In this document: positions 30,046 through 39,202 of the stretch, one piece after another
How the letters are laid out: each line of letters begins with the position of its first letter
Numbering within the stretch: the stretch's first letter is position 1
Notes under the pieces: model-generated
Database searches by the model: none
What the model saw: the letters and a program-made list of their open reading frames with translations, nothing else
Told to the model about the DNA's origin: nothing
Program-made: the position numbers and the translations under genes
From: JANNFX01 sp031380225
GTDB taxonomy: Bacteria; Pseudomonadota; Alphaproteobacteria; Rhizobiales; Hyphomicrobiaceae
Assembly (NCBI GenBank): GCA_031380225.1
Contig: JANNFX010000076.1
Coordinates: 1 to 39,202, forward strand
Direction: 5' to 3'
DNA length: 39,202 bases

Positions 30046-31611
30046 ATGAGCACTCCAGACTCAGGCATGCAGTGGTACGTGGCCCGTGATGGCCGTCAGC
30101 ACGGACCGATTTCCGATATGGAAATGCGGAAGCTGGTGGAACTCGGCCATTTGCGCCCCGCTGATCTTATTTGGCGAGCGGGGTTTGCTGATTGGCGCCC
30201 GGCGCACGCAGTTTTTTCGCCGGCTCCTTCAGCACCGTCCCCGTCTGCAATTCCGGCTGCCGATGCAAGGCCGCGTCCACAATCCATCATGCCGCGCTTT
30301 GAAGCCACTGTGGGACGTGGTGCGCCGGTTGGAGCCACTGCCAGACCTGAAGCGGCTGTTGAGCCGCAAGTGCGCACGTCAACGCCGAACTTTGCAACTC
30401 AGCCAATATTTCAGCCGATGCAGCAGGCACAGGCTCCTCAGGCTCAAGCGCCCCAGAACCAGCCCCAACAAAATCAGTCGCCACAGTTTGTGCCGTCGCA
30501 GACGACGCAGCGGCCATCGCCGGCACCATCAGGACCGATGGTTCCATTCCAAATTGCGCCGCAACAGCTTCAGCCTCAACCCCAGCAGCAATTCCAGCCC
30601 GGGATGTCGTCGGGCTTTGAACCGCGATTTGAAGCGGCGCCCAAGCCATCACCGAATTACCAAGACGCCGATTTCGATGAAGAGACGTCAAGAAAGTCGG
30701 GCGTGCGGCGGTTTGCGATCGCTGCCAGCGTGTTGCTCCTCATCGGCGGCGGCGGGTATTTCGTAAAAACGACAGAAACCGGCAAGGCTCTCGTCACCGG
30801 TCTGAAGAACAAAACTATCGCGTTCGCCAAGACCACAATTGGCGGCGACAAGCCTGCTGGGGAAAAATCGGAGTCCGCAGCTACTGCGCCCGCAACCAAT
30901 GAACCAGTGACTGCAGTCGCAGCGGCTGGCGCCGTTGTTGGATCGATGCCAGACAGCGCCAAAGCGCTCGAAGCCAAGTTGCAAAAATTTGTCCATTGGC
31001 AACTGATCGCGACTGAATTCCCCGACTGGTACCGGGAACGTGTTGCAAGCGGCGCCAAGCTGATGGCGGAAAACAAACCTGAAGCAGAGGTTTCTCAGTA
31101 TTTGGCCAAATCTTTGGTCGAACTCCGGCGTTCAAATGCAGAAGCTGCGCTGGCCGCGAGCCCTGAGACACTGAAAAAGATGGCTGGCAACTTCCAGGGA
31201 CTCGTAACGCGCATGGGCCAGGAAGGCGCCCCGACGTGCATGACCTTCATCTCCTCCGGTGAGGCCAATCCAACGGTTGTCGATCTTGCCAATGATCCAG
31301 CCAAGAATGCCGAAATCAACGCCCACTTTGCAGCGATCTTCACCGCCATCAGCGAAGGCCGCAAGACGCCGGTCCAGCACGCAGCCCCAGCTGATGGCGA
31401 CTACAAGCTTCTCGTCGCGCAATTGGTCAAGATCGGCTGGACCCAGGCGGAACTCGAACTATTTGCCGATCCTAAGGGGTCGACACGGACTACTCCCGAG
31501 CGCTACTGCAAGATGATGCAGGATTTCTTTGAAGCGCATCTGACAATTCCCGACGCCGCTGTCCAAGAGCGGCTTTTACACCGCACTTTGAAGCTGGTCG
31601 TGGCTGGGTAA
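30046..31611 (+). CDS. GYF_2 (DUF4339)-domain single-pass membrane protein
   Basis: A 521-residue protein. Residues 8-56 are a GYF_2 domain (MQWYVARDGRQHGPISDMEMRKLVELGHLRPADLIWRAGFADWRPA), a fold that binds proline-rich peptides. A long Pro/Gln/Ala-rich linker follows (about 60-200). One membrane helix (about 216-233, FAIAASVLLLIGGGGYF) leads to a helical C-terminal domain of about 210 residues that I do not recognise. Topology is probably N-in, with the C-terminal domain in the periplasm. The GYF domain could bind its own linker or another Pro-rich protein; function is unknown. Confidence 0.8.
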   Translation: MSTPDSGMQWYVARDGRQHGPISDMEMRKLVELGHLRPADLIWRAGFADWRPAHAVFSPAPSAPSPSAIPAADARPRPQSIMPRFEATVGRGAPVGATARPEAAVEPQVRTSTPNFATQPIFQPMQQAQAPQAQAPQNQPQQNQSPQFVPSQTTQRPSPAPSGPMVPFQIAPQQLQPQPQQQFQPGMSSGFEPRFEAAPKPSPNYQDADFDEETSRKSGVRRFAIAASVLLLIGGGGYFVKTTETGKALVTGLKNKTIAFAKTTIGGDKPAGEKSESAATAPATNEPVTAVAAAGAVVGSMPDSAKALEAKLQKFVHWQLIATEFPDWYRERVASGAKLMAENKPEAEVSQYLAKSLVELRRSNAEAALAASPETLKKMAGNFQGLVTRMGQEGAPTCMTFISSGEANPTVVDLANDPAKNAEINAHFAAIFTAISEGRKTPVQHAAPADGDYKLLVAQLVKIGWTQAELELFADPKGSTRTTPERYCKMMQDFFEAHLTIPDAAVQERLLHRTLKLVVAG

Positions 31612-31685
31612 TACCGTCCGTTGCTCTTGACGTTGCCCTCAGCGCGGGGTCAAGTCGGGTCGCAAACATTTGGGACGGCGCTGTT

Positions 31686-31922
31686 ATGAACAAGCTTGAG
31701 CGATTTTTCGGCGGCCGCAAGGAAGCAAAGCTTCGCTACAAGGCTGGCGAGTTTCAGATCCTTGCCAAAGGTGATTTTGTGACCTGTGCCACGACCGGCC
31801 AACAGATTGACCTTGAGAACCTGCGCTATTGGAATGTCGAAAAGCAGGAAGCCTATTCCTCGCCTGAAGCCGCCTTGAAGCGCGAACTCGAACTCATGGG
31901 ACGCGCTCCGTCGAAGCCCTAA
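31686..31922 (+). CDS. DUF2093 family protein
   Basis: A 78-residue cytoplasmic protein containing AKLRYKAGEFQILAKGDFVTCATTGQQIDLENLRYWNVEKQEAYSSPEAAL, the DUF2093 pattern, found almost only in alphaproteobacteria and often next to lpxK. The function is unknown. The ATG is 74 bp after the GYF_2-domain gene on the same strand. It ends 2 bp from the stop of convergent lpxK. Confidence 0.87.
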   Translation: MNKLERFFGGRKEAKLRYKAGEFQILAKGDFVTCATTGQQIDLENLRYWNVEKQEAYSSPEAALKRELELMGRAPSKP

Positions 31923-31924
31923 AT

Positions 31925-33004
31925 TTAGCGTTTGCGGTGTTTGGCCATTGCGGTCGAGATAAGTCCCTTGAGAACGTCTCCACCGTCGCCGTCAAATACA
32001 ACTTTGACCGGCAGAGTTCGTGATTGTGCTTTGAGGTCCATCAGGCGGGGATGGCCCGCTAGCGGCAAGCGGACATAGTCCTTTTCGGTTGTGATGAGAA
32101 TCGCGCTTTTGGCACGTGCAGCCCTCAGTAACTCTGTCGCGTCTGCGGCTGTCGGCACTTGATGATCGCGAAATTGTGCAGTGCCGGTTACCACAGCGCC
32201 GAGTGAGGTGAGCGTTTCAAAAAAGCGGCTCGGATTGCCAATGCCGGCATAGGCGAAGACGCGCGCGCCTTTGAGCCAGGACGTGTCGCCCATCGCCACA
32301 ACGGCCGACTGTAACCACGGCCGCGTGACGGCTTGTCCGGCGCCGCGTTCAATCTCAGACTTGCGGGCCGATAAAGATCCGCCGCCATTCAACACCAGCA
32401 CATCGACTTTGCCGAGTTGAAAGTCGAGCGGCGCGCGCAGTGGCCCGGCCGGGATGACGCGGCCATTGCCAATACCGCGCTGGCCATCAATGACTGCCAA
32501 CGTCAAATCCTTTGCAAGCCCTGGGTTTTGCAGTCCGTCGTCCATGATGATCACCGACGCGGTATAGGCGCCTGCCTCAATGGCGCGCGCTCCAGCCGCA
32601 CGGTCGGCGCTGATCATGACGGGACAGCTGCGGACCAGCAGCAACGGCTCATCGCCAACGTCGCTGGGACTGTGTTTTGTGGGATCGACCCCTACCGGGC
32701 CGTCAAGTTGCCCGCCGTAGCCGCGTGTTAAGAAAACCGGCCGTTCCCCCAGTTGCTGTGCCAGCTCGGCAATGTGGATCGAGAGCGGTGTTTTGCCGGT
32801 GCCCCCTGCGGTCAGATTTCCGACGCAGATCACCGGCAGTGCCGATCGATAGGCAGCTATCCGATTGAACCGGGATTTCGCGATCTTTCCATAGACAAAT
32901 CCAGCAGGAGCCAGAACTGAACCGGCGACGGCAGCCCGTGCCCCAGATCCATACCACCATGAGGGTTCGTCAAGCGGCACCCTGATCTCCCTTGGCCGCA
33001 TCAA
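31925..33004 (-). CDS. lpxK: Tetraacyldisaccharide 4'-kinase LpxK
   Basis: LpxK phosphorylates the 4' position of the lipid A precursor at the inner membrane. The 359-residue protein has a short N-terminal hydrophobic stretch (AVAGSVLAPAGFVYG), the P-loop GNLTAGGTGKTPLSIHIAEL (about 62-81), RGYGG and DDGLQNPGLAKDLTLAVIDG, the DDG motif being part of the Walker B-like site. Its first 35 bp overlap the end of the DUF374-waaA gene, so the two are translationally coupled. It completes the order transporter - Kdo transferase - 4'-kinase. Confidence 0.95.
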   Translation of the reverse strand: MMRPREIRVPLDEPSWWYGSGARAAVAGSVLAPAGFVYGKIAKSRFNRIAAYRSALPVICVGNLTAGGTGKTPLSIHIAELAQQLGERPVFLTRGYGGQLDGPVGVDPTKHSPSDVGDEPLLLVRSCPVMISADRAAGARAIEAGAYTASVIIMDDGLQNPGLAKDLTLAVIDGQRGIGNGRVIPAGPLRAPLDFQLGKVDVLVLNGGGSLSARKSEIERGAGQAVTRPWLQSAVVAMGDTSWLKGARVFAYAGIGNPSRFFETLTSLGAVVTGTAQFRDHQVPTAADATELLRAARAKSAILITTEKDYVRLPLAGHPRLMDLKAQSRTLPVKVVFDGDGGDVLKGLISTAMAKHRKR

Positions 33005-34991
33005 TCATTGGCAGCAGCACGGCGACCGTTGTGTCGAGAGCCCCTCCAAGAGATAACATTGCCGATTTGGCGCCGGCTTGGAACTTCTCGATCATCGATG
33101 GATTTTTGAGCAGCATGGCCGCGCGGGCCGCAAGTTCGGCACTCGAATAGACTTCGATAGCGCCCTTCAACCGGATCAGCTCGCCGTAGACATCGCTGAA
33201 ATTATGCCAGTGCGGGCCGGTTAGCACGGCGCTGCCGTGGGCGACGGCTTCGATCGGGTTCTGGCCGCCGTGCGGGATCAGAGAGCCACCGATGAAAGAC
33301 ACCGGTGCTAAAGCGTAAAAAGTGCCAAGTTCGCCAATCGTATCGGCGATGTAAATGCTGGTCCCGGCGCTGGGCATCGTGCCGCCTGAACGCAACAGAG
33401 CTGTAATCCCTTGCGCAAACAGCTTCGCCTTGATAGCGGGTCCACGTTCTGGATGGCGCGGCACAATGATGGTGCAAAGCCCATCGCACTCGCGCGCCAT
33501 GATGCGGTGCGCGTCAGCAATCATGGCCTCTTCGCCGTCATGGGTTGAGGCTGCGAGAAACACCGGCCGGTCGCCCAATGACTGGCGCAATTCGGCAAAC
33601 TTGACCGGATCAACCGGCGGTGGTGGCGCATCAATTTTGATGTTGCCTGCGGCGATCACATCACGCGAGCCAAGATCACGAAAGCGCCGGGCCAGGGTAT
33701 CGTTTTGAGCCAACACCTTTGCAAAGCGGCCGAACAGTGCCCCCGCCGCATTCTTGCGCCGTGACCAGCGCTTGAAACTGCGTTGTGACATGCGCGCATT
33801 GAACAGCACCGCCGGTATTTTGCGGTTGGCAGTCTCAAGCAAAAGATTGGGCCAGATTTCCGATTCCGTAAACAACGCTAAATCCGGCCGCCAGTGATCG
33901 AGAAACCGGCGCACATACGAAACCGCATCGAGTGGGACGTATTGGTGGCGGGCTTCGGGCGGCAGCCGCTGTTCGGCCAATGCAGCAGACGTTACGGTTC
34001 CAGTTGTCAGAACGAAATGCAGCTCTGGCCGCTTGGCCAGCAATTCAGTGATGAGGGGCAATGCTGCGTTGGTCTCACCGACACTAGCGGCATGGACCCA
34101 CACAACTTTGCCAGGCGGCCGCGGCGCACTGGCGATACCGTATCGTTCCGCGCGCCGCTTTGGATCTTCTTTGCCTTGAGCTTCCCGCCTGGCCAAAATG
34201 ACCGGCGCAACCGGCCGCAAAATTGATGTGGCTGCGCGGTAGCCCTTGAGGCGCAATCCGGGGTTGGGGACCGTCGTATCGGCACGGGCGGGCGTCGCGC
34301 GGCGAGGGTCGGCGCCGGCTAACTCGTAGGCTTTCTCAGTTGCCGAATTGAGCGCCGCCTCGATTTTAAGCCGGTAGACCTCAAGCTCGTGATAACTCGC
34401 GTCGGCGGGGACGAATATTGGATCGCCGATAACGTAGGCCAACTTTCCGTAGGGCAAATTGATCGTCATCCGGCTCCAGGTTCGAAGCGCGAGGTAGCGC
34501 GACGTCGCGGCAGCGAAAGGCACAATCGGGCGGCCTGATATCCGGGCGAGGGTGACAATCCCTTCACCGGCACGGCGCGCCGGCCCGGGTGGGACGTCAG
34601 CGGTGATCGCGAGAGTTGTTCCTTCGCCCAGGGCCCTGATCGCCAATCGCAGCGCCTGGGAGCCGCCGCGATCTTTTTTGCGCCCCCCGGCACCTGCGCC
34701 ACGGATCAGCCGGACATTGAACCGCTCCAACGCGACACCGATAATTTCTGCATCGCCGTGCTTGGCAACGATGGCTGCGACTTTGATGTCACTGGTACGC
34801 AGCGCCGGCAGCATCATGAATTGGCCATGCCACATTGCAAACACGAACGGCGCGTGAGGATGGACGCGAATGATGGCGTCGTGAGGATGGACAACGATTT
34901 TCGAGCGCGCATGGATGGCAGTAATCAGCTTAGCCGCAGTCCCACCCGCCAGCCGCAGAAGTTTGAGCTTGTTGTCCGGCGAAATGGCCAT
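32970..34991 (-). CDS. waaA: Fused DUF374 acyltransferase-like domain and Kdo transferase WaaA
   Basis: One unbroken 673-residue frame holds two enzymes. Residues about 1-225 are a DUF374 lysophospholipid-acyltransferase-like domain (FAMWHGQFMMLP, KHGDAEIIG, AITADVPPGPARRAGEGIVTLARISGRPIVPF). Residues about 245-673 are WaaA, which adds Kdo to lipid IVA: GYRAATSILRP, VWVHAASVGETNAALPL (catalytic Glu306), ESEIWPNLLLE, NARMSQRSFKRW, PRHPERG and GGSLIPHGGQNPIEA. In related bacteria these are usually two adjacent genes. An internal TTG at residue 246 could in principle start WaaA separately, but it has no ribosome site. The short linker is Pro/Thr-rich. Confidence 0.9.
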   Translation of the reverse strand: MAISPDNKLKLLRLAGGTAAKLITAIHARSKIVVHPHDAIIRVHPHAPFVFAMWHGQFMMLPALRTSDIKVAAIVAKHGDAEIIGVALERFNVRLIRGAGAGGRKKDRGGSQALRLAIRALGEGTTLAITADVPPGPARRAGEGIVTLARISGRPIVPFAAATSRYLALRTWSRMTINLPYGKLAYVIGDPIFVPADASYHELEVYRLKIEAALNSATEKAYELAGADPRRATPARADTTVPNPGLRLKGYRAATSILRPVAPVILARREAQGKEDPKRRAERYGIASAPRPPGKVVWVHAASVGETNAALPLITELLAKRPELHFVLTTGTVTSAALAEQRLPPEARHQYVPLDAVSYVRRFLDHWRPDLALFTESEIWPNLLLETANRKIPAVLFNARMSQRSFKRWSRRKNAAGALFGRFAKVLAQNDTLARRFRDLGSRDVIAAGNIKIDAPPPPVDPVKFAELRQSLGDRPVFLAASTHDGEEAMIADAHRIMARECDGLCTIIVPRHPERGPAIKAKLFAQGITALLRSGGTMPSAGTSIYIADTIGELGTFYALAPVSFIGGSLIPHGGQNPIEAVAHGSAVLTGPHWHNFSDVYGELIRLKGAIEVYSSAELAARAAMLLKNPSMIEKFQAGAKSAMLSLGGALDTTVAVLLPMIDAAKGDQGAA

Positions 34992-35116
34992 GCTGGGTGC
35001 TGCACCGTCATTGAAATGGATTTAGGCCGGCGCCGCTGGCCGTAGAGTGCGATCGTCATAGTGTGAATGGCGAGGTATGGTCAACGCTGGCGAAGAGAGA
35101 CAACCTATAGAGCGCA

Positions 35117-36973
35117 TTAGGCGCTTTTCGGCAGTGGAGCGGCAGGATCGGACAACAGTTGCGAACGGGCGAGCATGGCGTAGGTGCCCCCCTTAGCCGA
35201 GAGTTCGGCGTGGGTCCCGAGTTCGACGATTTCGCCCTGGTCCATGACACAGATAAGGTCAGCATTCTGAACAGTAGATAGCCGGTGGGCGATAACAAGC
35301 GTTGTGCGGTTTTTCGAGAATTTGGCCAATGCGTCTTGGACCAATCGTTCCGATTCGGTGTCGAGCGCGCTGGTTGCCTCGTCGAGCAGCAAAATCGGCG
35401 CATCCTTGAGGATCGCGCGGGCTAAAGCCAAACGCTGCCGTTGGCCGCCCGACAATCGCATGCCGCGATCACCGATGACCGTATCGTAGCCTTGGGGTTG
35501 GGCGGAAATAAACTGGTCTGCCGCAGCCGCCTTCGAAGCGGCAACAATTTCGGCGTCGCTGGCATTTAAACGGCCGAGACGGATATTGGCACGGATGGTA
35601 TCATCGAACAGCGTCACATCCTGACTGACAATCGAAATCGCATCGCGGAGCGAAGCGAGTGTCACTGAGCGGATGTTCTGGCCGTCGATTGAAATGATGC
35701 CGCCAGTGACATCGAACAGCCGCGGCACAAGGTTGATGACTGTCGATTTGCCGGCGCCTGAACGGCCGACCAGTGCCACGGTTTTGCCGCCCGGTACTGG
35801 AAGCGTGAAATTGCGGACGGCCGGTGTGGTTCCGTCACCTTCATACAGGAACGAGACTTTGCTGAAGTCGATGGCGCCGCTTTTAACCGCCAGTGGCTTG
35901 GCGTCCGGCTGATCGACTACGGCCGGTTTCTCATCGAGTAGCCCGTAAATGCTTTCAACGGCTGCGAGACCTTCTTGGACGCGGGCTGTCAAGCTGCCAA
36001 TGGCTTTCATGGGCTGCGCTGCCAATAACAACGCGCTGGTCAGGCCCATAAAGTCACCGACCGTTGACGCGCCGGCCGCGATCCGCCAATAAGCGACATA
36101 AATCACGCCAGCAACGGCCAGGCCGGCGAGCGCTTCCAACAGCGCCTCAAGCCGTGATTTGCTACTGACCGCTTTCATGCGCAGCTTAAAAATATCTTCA
36201 AAGCTCTGATTGACCCGGTCGCTCGCGTAGTCTTCGAGGCGGAATGTTTTGATCAACCGCGTCGCTGACAGTTTTTCGGTCAGCAGCGATGTCATGCTGC
36301 CCAGTTCGTTCTGGGTTCGAGTTGCAAACTGGCGAATCCGGCGCGAGAGTGTGATAATAAAAGGTGCAGCAAATGGATAACCGCCGAGCACCACCAGCGC
36401 AATCACGGGATCGAGATAGAACATCGAGCCAACGAGCGCAATCACCGACAACAGATCGCGGACCACAGTATTGATCGACGCTTGCACGGCTTGCTGAATA
36501 AATCCGACGTCGTTAGTCAGTTTAGACATGAGCCGGCCGGGCGTATCGCGCGATAGCCGGGCGTAGTCCGCCTGCAGCAAGTGGTCAAAAGCCGTCCTCT
36601 GGATATCCGCCGACATGCGCAGCACAATGCGCTGGGTGGACGTTGACTGCAGATACAGGAACACGCTCCGCAAGGCCGTGATGCCAATGATGGCGCCAAG
36701 CACCCACGGCAGTCCGGTAGCATCTTTGCCATTCAGCAAAGTGTCGAACGACTGCTTGATCACAAGAGGGTAGGCGCCGGTTGTGGCTGCCAGAACGCCG
36801 GTCACGAGCAGGGAATACAAGATCTCCTTGCGGCGCGGCCAAATCCACTCGGCCAGAAACCGGCGCAGTAGGTCGCGGGATTTCACGTCGAACGCCAGAC
36901 GAGGTGGCCGCGGGGCTTTCATGCCCGGCAGACGTGGCACTTCTTCGGGCACAAGATCAGACGGTTTGGTCAT
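35117..36973 (-). CDS. MsbA-like lipid-exporting ABC transporter
   Basis: A 618-residue half-transporter with an N-terminal six-helix membrane domain (about 45-335) and a C-terminal ATPase. The ATPase has Walker A GRSGAGKST (403-411), signature LSGGQ (508-512), Walker B ILLLDEATSALD (527-538) and the H-loop His563. It acts as a homodimer. Its position in a lipid A/Kdo operon suggests it flips lipid A core across the inner membrane like MsbA; that is inference from context and similarity. It starts 2 bp after the DUF4170 gene and lies 125 bp ahead of the DUF374-waaA fusion. Confidence 0.9.
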   Translation of the reverse strand: MTKPSDLVPEEVPRLPGMKAPRPPRLAFDVKSRDLLRRFLAEWIWPRRKEILYSLLVTGVLAATTGAYPLVIKQSFDTLLNGKDATGLPWVLGAIIGITALRSVFLYLQSTSTQRIVLRMSADIQRTAFDHLLQADYARLSRDTPGRLMSKLTNDVGFIQQAVQASINTVVRDLLSVIALVGSMFYLDPVIALVVLGGYPFAAPFIITLSRRIRQFATRTQNELGSMTSLLTEKLSATRLIKTFRLEDYASDRVNQSFEDIFKLRMKAVSSKSRLEALLEALAGLAVAGVIYVAYWRIAAGASTVGDFMGLTSALLLAAQPMKAIGSLTARVQEGLAAVESIYGLLDEKPAVVDQPDAKPLAVKSGAIDFSKVSFLYEGDGTTPAVRNFTLPVPGGKTVALVGRSGAGKSTVINLVPRLFDVTGGIISIDGQNIRSVTLASLRDAISIVSQDVTLFDDTIRANIRLGRLNASDAEIVAASKAAAADQFISAQPQGYDTVIGDRGMRLSGGQRQRLALARAILKDAPILLLDEATSALDTESERLVQDALAKFSKNRTTLVIAHRLSTVQNADLICVMDQGEIVELGTHAELSAKGGTYAMLARSQLLSDPAAPLPKSA

Positions 36974-36975
36974 TC

Positions 36976-37233
36976 TCAGCGAGCGTCCGGCTCAAGCAGG
37001 CGGTGCAAATGTACGATGAAGTATCGCATAGTCGCGTTGTCGACGGTGCGTTGGGCGGCACCCTTCCAGGCGGCATGAGCTAAGGCGTAATTGGGATATA
37101 TCCCAACAATATCGAGACCACTGAGATCGCGAAACGTATGGCTTTCGAGTGATTCAAGCTCGCCACCAAAAACAAGATGCAGCAATTGCTTGCCATGTCC
37201 GGCAAATTGGCCCGGTTCTAATTGGGTCGACAT
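36976..37233 (-). CDS. DUF4170 family protein
   Basis: An 85-residue soluble protein with LHLVFGGELESLESHTFRDLSGLDIVGIYPNYALAHAAWKGAAQRTVDNATMRYFIVHLHRLL, matching DUF4170, a small alphaproteobacterial family commonly encoded just ahead of lipid A export/synthesis genes. It has no signal or membrane segment. It is the first gene of this minus-strand operon, 2 bp from the transporter. The function is unknown. Confidence 0.87.
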   Translation of the reverse strand: MSTQLEPGQFAGHGKQLLHLVFGGELESLESHTFRDLSGLDIVGIYPNYALAHAAWKGAAQRTVDNATMRYFIVHLHRLLEPDAR

Positions 37234-37467
37234 AGATTAGCCTCTCCCGCGCCAAGTATCGCGCGTTAGTTAGGTGCCCCACCCAGCCCTGATCCGCAAG
37301 GTAAACGGACGCCCTGCCGCAGCAAAAGCGTTTTTCGGGCACACCTGCTGGAGAAAGCGCGCTTAACTAGCAACTTTTTGGGCGGCAAGTTTGGGCATTA
37401 AGCAGCGCCAAAGGGCACCAATGCGATGCGTTGGTGGAAAGGCCGTAATCGCCGTGGCGTGCGGCCG

Positions 37468-37557
37468 CTATTGCGTCAATTCAAGCACGACTGGGATCAT
37501 CAGTAATAGCATCAACAAGACCCAGAGTGCGAACGATTCGCCTTGTGTTTTCTCCAT
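37468..37557 (-). CDS. 29-residue single-span membrane peptide
   Basis: The ATG at 37557 opens a 29-codon frame. After EKTQGESFA comes a strongly hydrophobic helix, LWVLLMLLLMIPVVLELT, long enough to cross the membrane once. The ribosome site is excellent: AAAGGAGG ends 6 bases before the ATG, far better than most genes here. The frame is open upstream to 37728, but those residues are not membrane-like and lack a ribosome site, so the short form is preferred. I do not recognise a family. It could be a small regulatory subunit of a membrane complex or a leader peptide. Confidence 0.6.
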   Translation of the reverse strand: MEKTQGESFALWVLLMLLLMIPVVLELTQ

Positions 37558-37778
37558 GGCCGCCTCCTTTTGGCCAAAACGGAATCCGGACTTATTGGTC
37601 ATCATATAGAACTTTAGCACCAGGCAAAAGTGAGAATCTGCCACTTTGGCTGTTTTCAACACGCCAATGGGCAATTGTCTGAACTCAACCTGTTGCGTTG
37701 CAGCAGGGCGTTGATTAACTGGAGGCACACCGCTCGATGTTTATCCTCCGCAGATTTTTTTCGAAGCCTGAGACCCGA

Positions 37779-39202
37779 TGACCGCCAATCCTTACACAAC
37801 AAACCTCGATAAGACTGAGGCCAACTATCAACCCCTGACACCTCTGCAGTTTCTTGAGCGTGCGGCCGCCGTCTATCCAGATCATACCGCCATTATCCAT
37901 GGCGACATGCGGCTCTCCTACCGGACGTTCTATGGCCGCGCCCGGCAGCTAGCGTCGGCCTTGGCGGCACGCGGCGCCGCGCGCGGCGATACCGTGTCCG
38001 TGATGCTGGCCAATACGCCTGCCATGCTCGAGGCGCACTATGGTGTGCCGATGGCGGGCGCGGTTTTACACAGTATCAACACGCGGCTGGATGCGGCGGT
38101 CATTGCGTTCCAGCTTGATCACGCCCAAACCAAAATTCTGATCACCGATCGCGAATTTTCTAGTGTCGTCACCGAGGCGTTGCGGCTGGCGAAAGTCAAG
38201 CCATTGATCATTGATTACGACGACCGCGAGTTTCCGCAAGCCGGTGCTGCACTGTCGGACATTGACTACGAACAATTTATTGCCAGCGGTGATGCAAATT
38301 ACAAATGGCATTGGCCCACCGATGAGTGGGACGCGATCTCACTCAATTACACATCTGGCACAACAGGCAATCCGAAGGGTGTCGTCTACCATCACCGCGG
38401 CGCGGCCTTGATGTGCTATTCGAATACACTCGCGACTGGCATGGGCCGCCATCCGGTGTATTTGTGGACGTTGCCGATGTTCCACTGCAACGGCTGGTGT
38501 TTCTCGTGGTCGTTGGCGTCAGTCGCCGGCACCCACGTCTGCCTGCGCTGGGTTCGTGCCAAACTCATTTACGATATGATTGTTGAACATAAGGTCACGC
38601 ACATTTCGGGCGCACCGATTGTGATGGCGACAGTGCTGGGCGCGAGTGATACAGAAAAGCGCCCGATCGGCCATCGCGTGGCGTTCAATCATGCCGCTGC
38701 GCCGCCACCGCAAGCCGTCATGGATGCCATGGTTGCGGCTGGCTTCGATCTCACACATCTCTATGGTCTAACCGAGACCTATGGCCCAGCAACCATCAAC
38801 GAATGGCAGCCAGCGTGGAACGGTCTTGGAGATGAATTCCAAGCACAGAAGCGCATTCGCCAAGGCGTGCGTTACGCGGCTCTAGAAGATCTCACCGTCA
38901 TGGATCCGGAGACGATGCAACCGGTACCGGCTGACGGCGAGACCATGGGCGAAGTAATGTTCCGCGGTAACATCGTCATGAAGGGCTATCTCAACAATAA
39001 GACTGCGACCGACGAAGCCTTTTACGGCGGTTGGTTCCATTCGGGCGATCTCGGCGTCCTGCACCCTGATGGTTACATCCAACTGAAAGACCGCTCGAAG
39101 GACATTATCATATCGGGCGGCGAGAACATTTCATCGATCGAAGTCGAGGACGTGCTCTACAAGCATCCCGCAGTGCAAGCCTGTGCAGTGGTCGCTAAGC
39201 CC
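37779..39202 (+). CDS. Acyl-CoA synthetase (AMP-forming), C-terminus cut by window edge
   Basis: An ATP-dependent acyl-CoA ligase of the ANL superfamily; the first 474 residues are present and the stop lies beyond the window. It has the AMP-binding signature NYTSGTTGNPKGVVYHHRG, MFHCNGWCF, the adenine motif HLYGLTETYGP and the hinge/A8 region GWFHSGDLG, DRSKDIIISGGENISSIEVED. The phrases resemble medium-chain and 3-methylmercaptopropionyl-CoA (DmdB) ligases of about 540 residues; the true acid substrate is not certain. The ATG at 37779 is followed by NPYTTNLDKTEANYQPLTPLQFLERAA, the usual start. It is divergent from the membrane peptide gene. Confidence 0.92.

Overview
The window looks like a chromosomal segment of an alphaproteobacterium, most likely Hyphomicrobiales or a close relative. 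The support is gene content: short HisG with HisZ, the small alphaproteobacterial families DUF2093 and DUF4170 beside lipid A genes, a DUF374 acyltransferase with the TADVPPGPAR-type motif, LipB, and short-intergenic GC-rich coding. I see no insertion sequence, prophage, integrase, CRISPR array or plasmid gene. The first and last genes are near the edges, and the last one (an acyl-CoA synthetase) runs off the end.

Region by region. Positions 1-2500 hold hisZ-hisG (first step of histidine synthesis) and a DUF805 membrane protein. Positions 2478-4000 hold a LysR regulator with a palindromic operator, divergent from a 22-residue Lys/Ala peptide gene and a small secreted protein. Then come lipB, a tRNA-Leu(GAG), two tandem NodB-type polysaccharide deacetylase paralogues (5.06-7.49 kb), an mgtE magnesium transporter overlapping a GNAT acetyltransferase, a small secreted six-cysteine protein, an inositol-phosphatase-family gene (suhB type), two tandem outer-membrane beta-barrel proteins, and xseA.

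Positions 14.8-22.3 kb are the most unusual part. A cluster of REP-like palindromes with a GTAG foot and a roughly 190-bp nested palindromic repeat lie after xseA. A second copy of that repeat, inverted, lies before dnaJ. Between them are a GT2 glycosyltransferase, an ArsR-SRPBCC pair with an AT-rich palindromic operator, a PA0069-type radical SAM protein, an RTX calcium-binding repeat protein, the remains of a bactofilin gene, and a DUF3754 (TMEM143-like) membrane protein.

The rest is housekeeping: a CbpA-type dnaJ, the ppk-ppx polyphosphate operon, cobT-cobS (nucleotide loop assembly of cobalamin), ndk, a GYF_2-domain membrane protein, and a lipid A/Kdo operon on the minus strand reading DUF4170 - msbA-like ABC transporter - DUF374::waaA fusion - lpxK, convergent with a DUF2093 gene. 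A 29-residue single-span membrane peptide with a strong ribosome site lies near the right end.

No complete new system is evident. The best leads are the mosaic palindromic repeats, the bactofilin remnant next to the orphan RTX gene, the symmetric six-cysteine secreted protein, the tiny basic and membrane peptides, and the DUF374-WaaA fusion.
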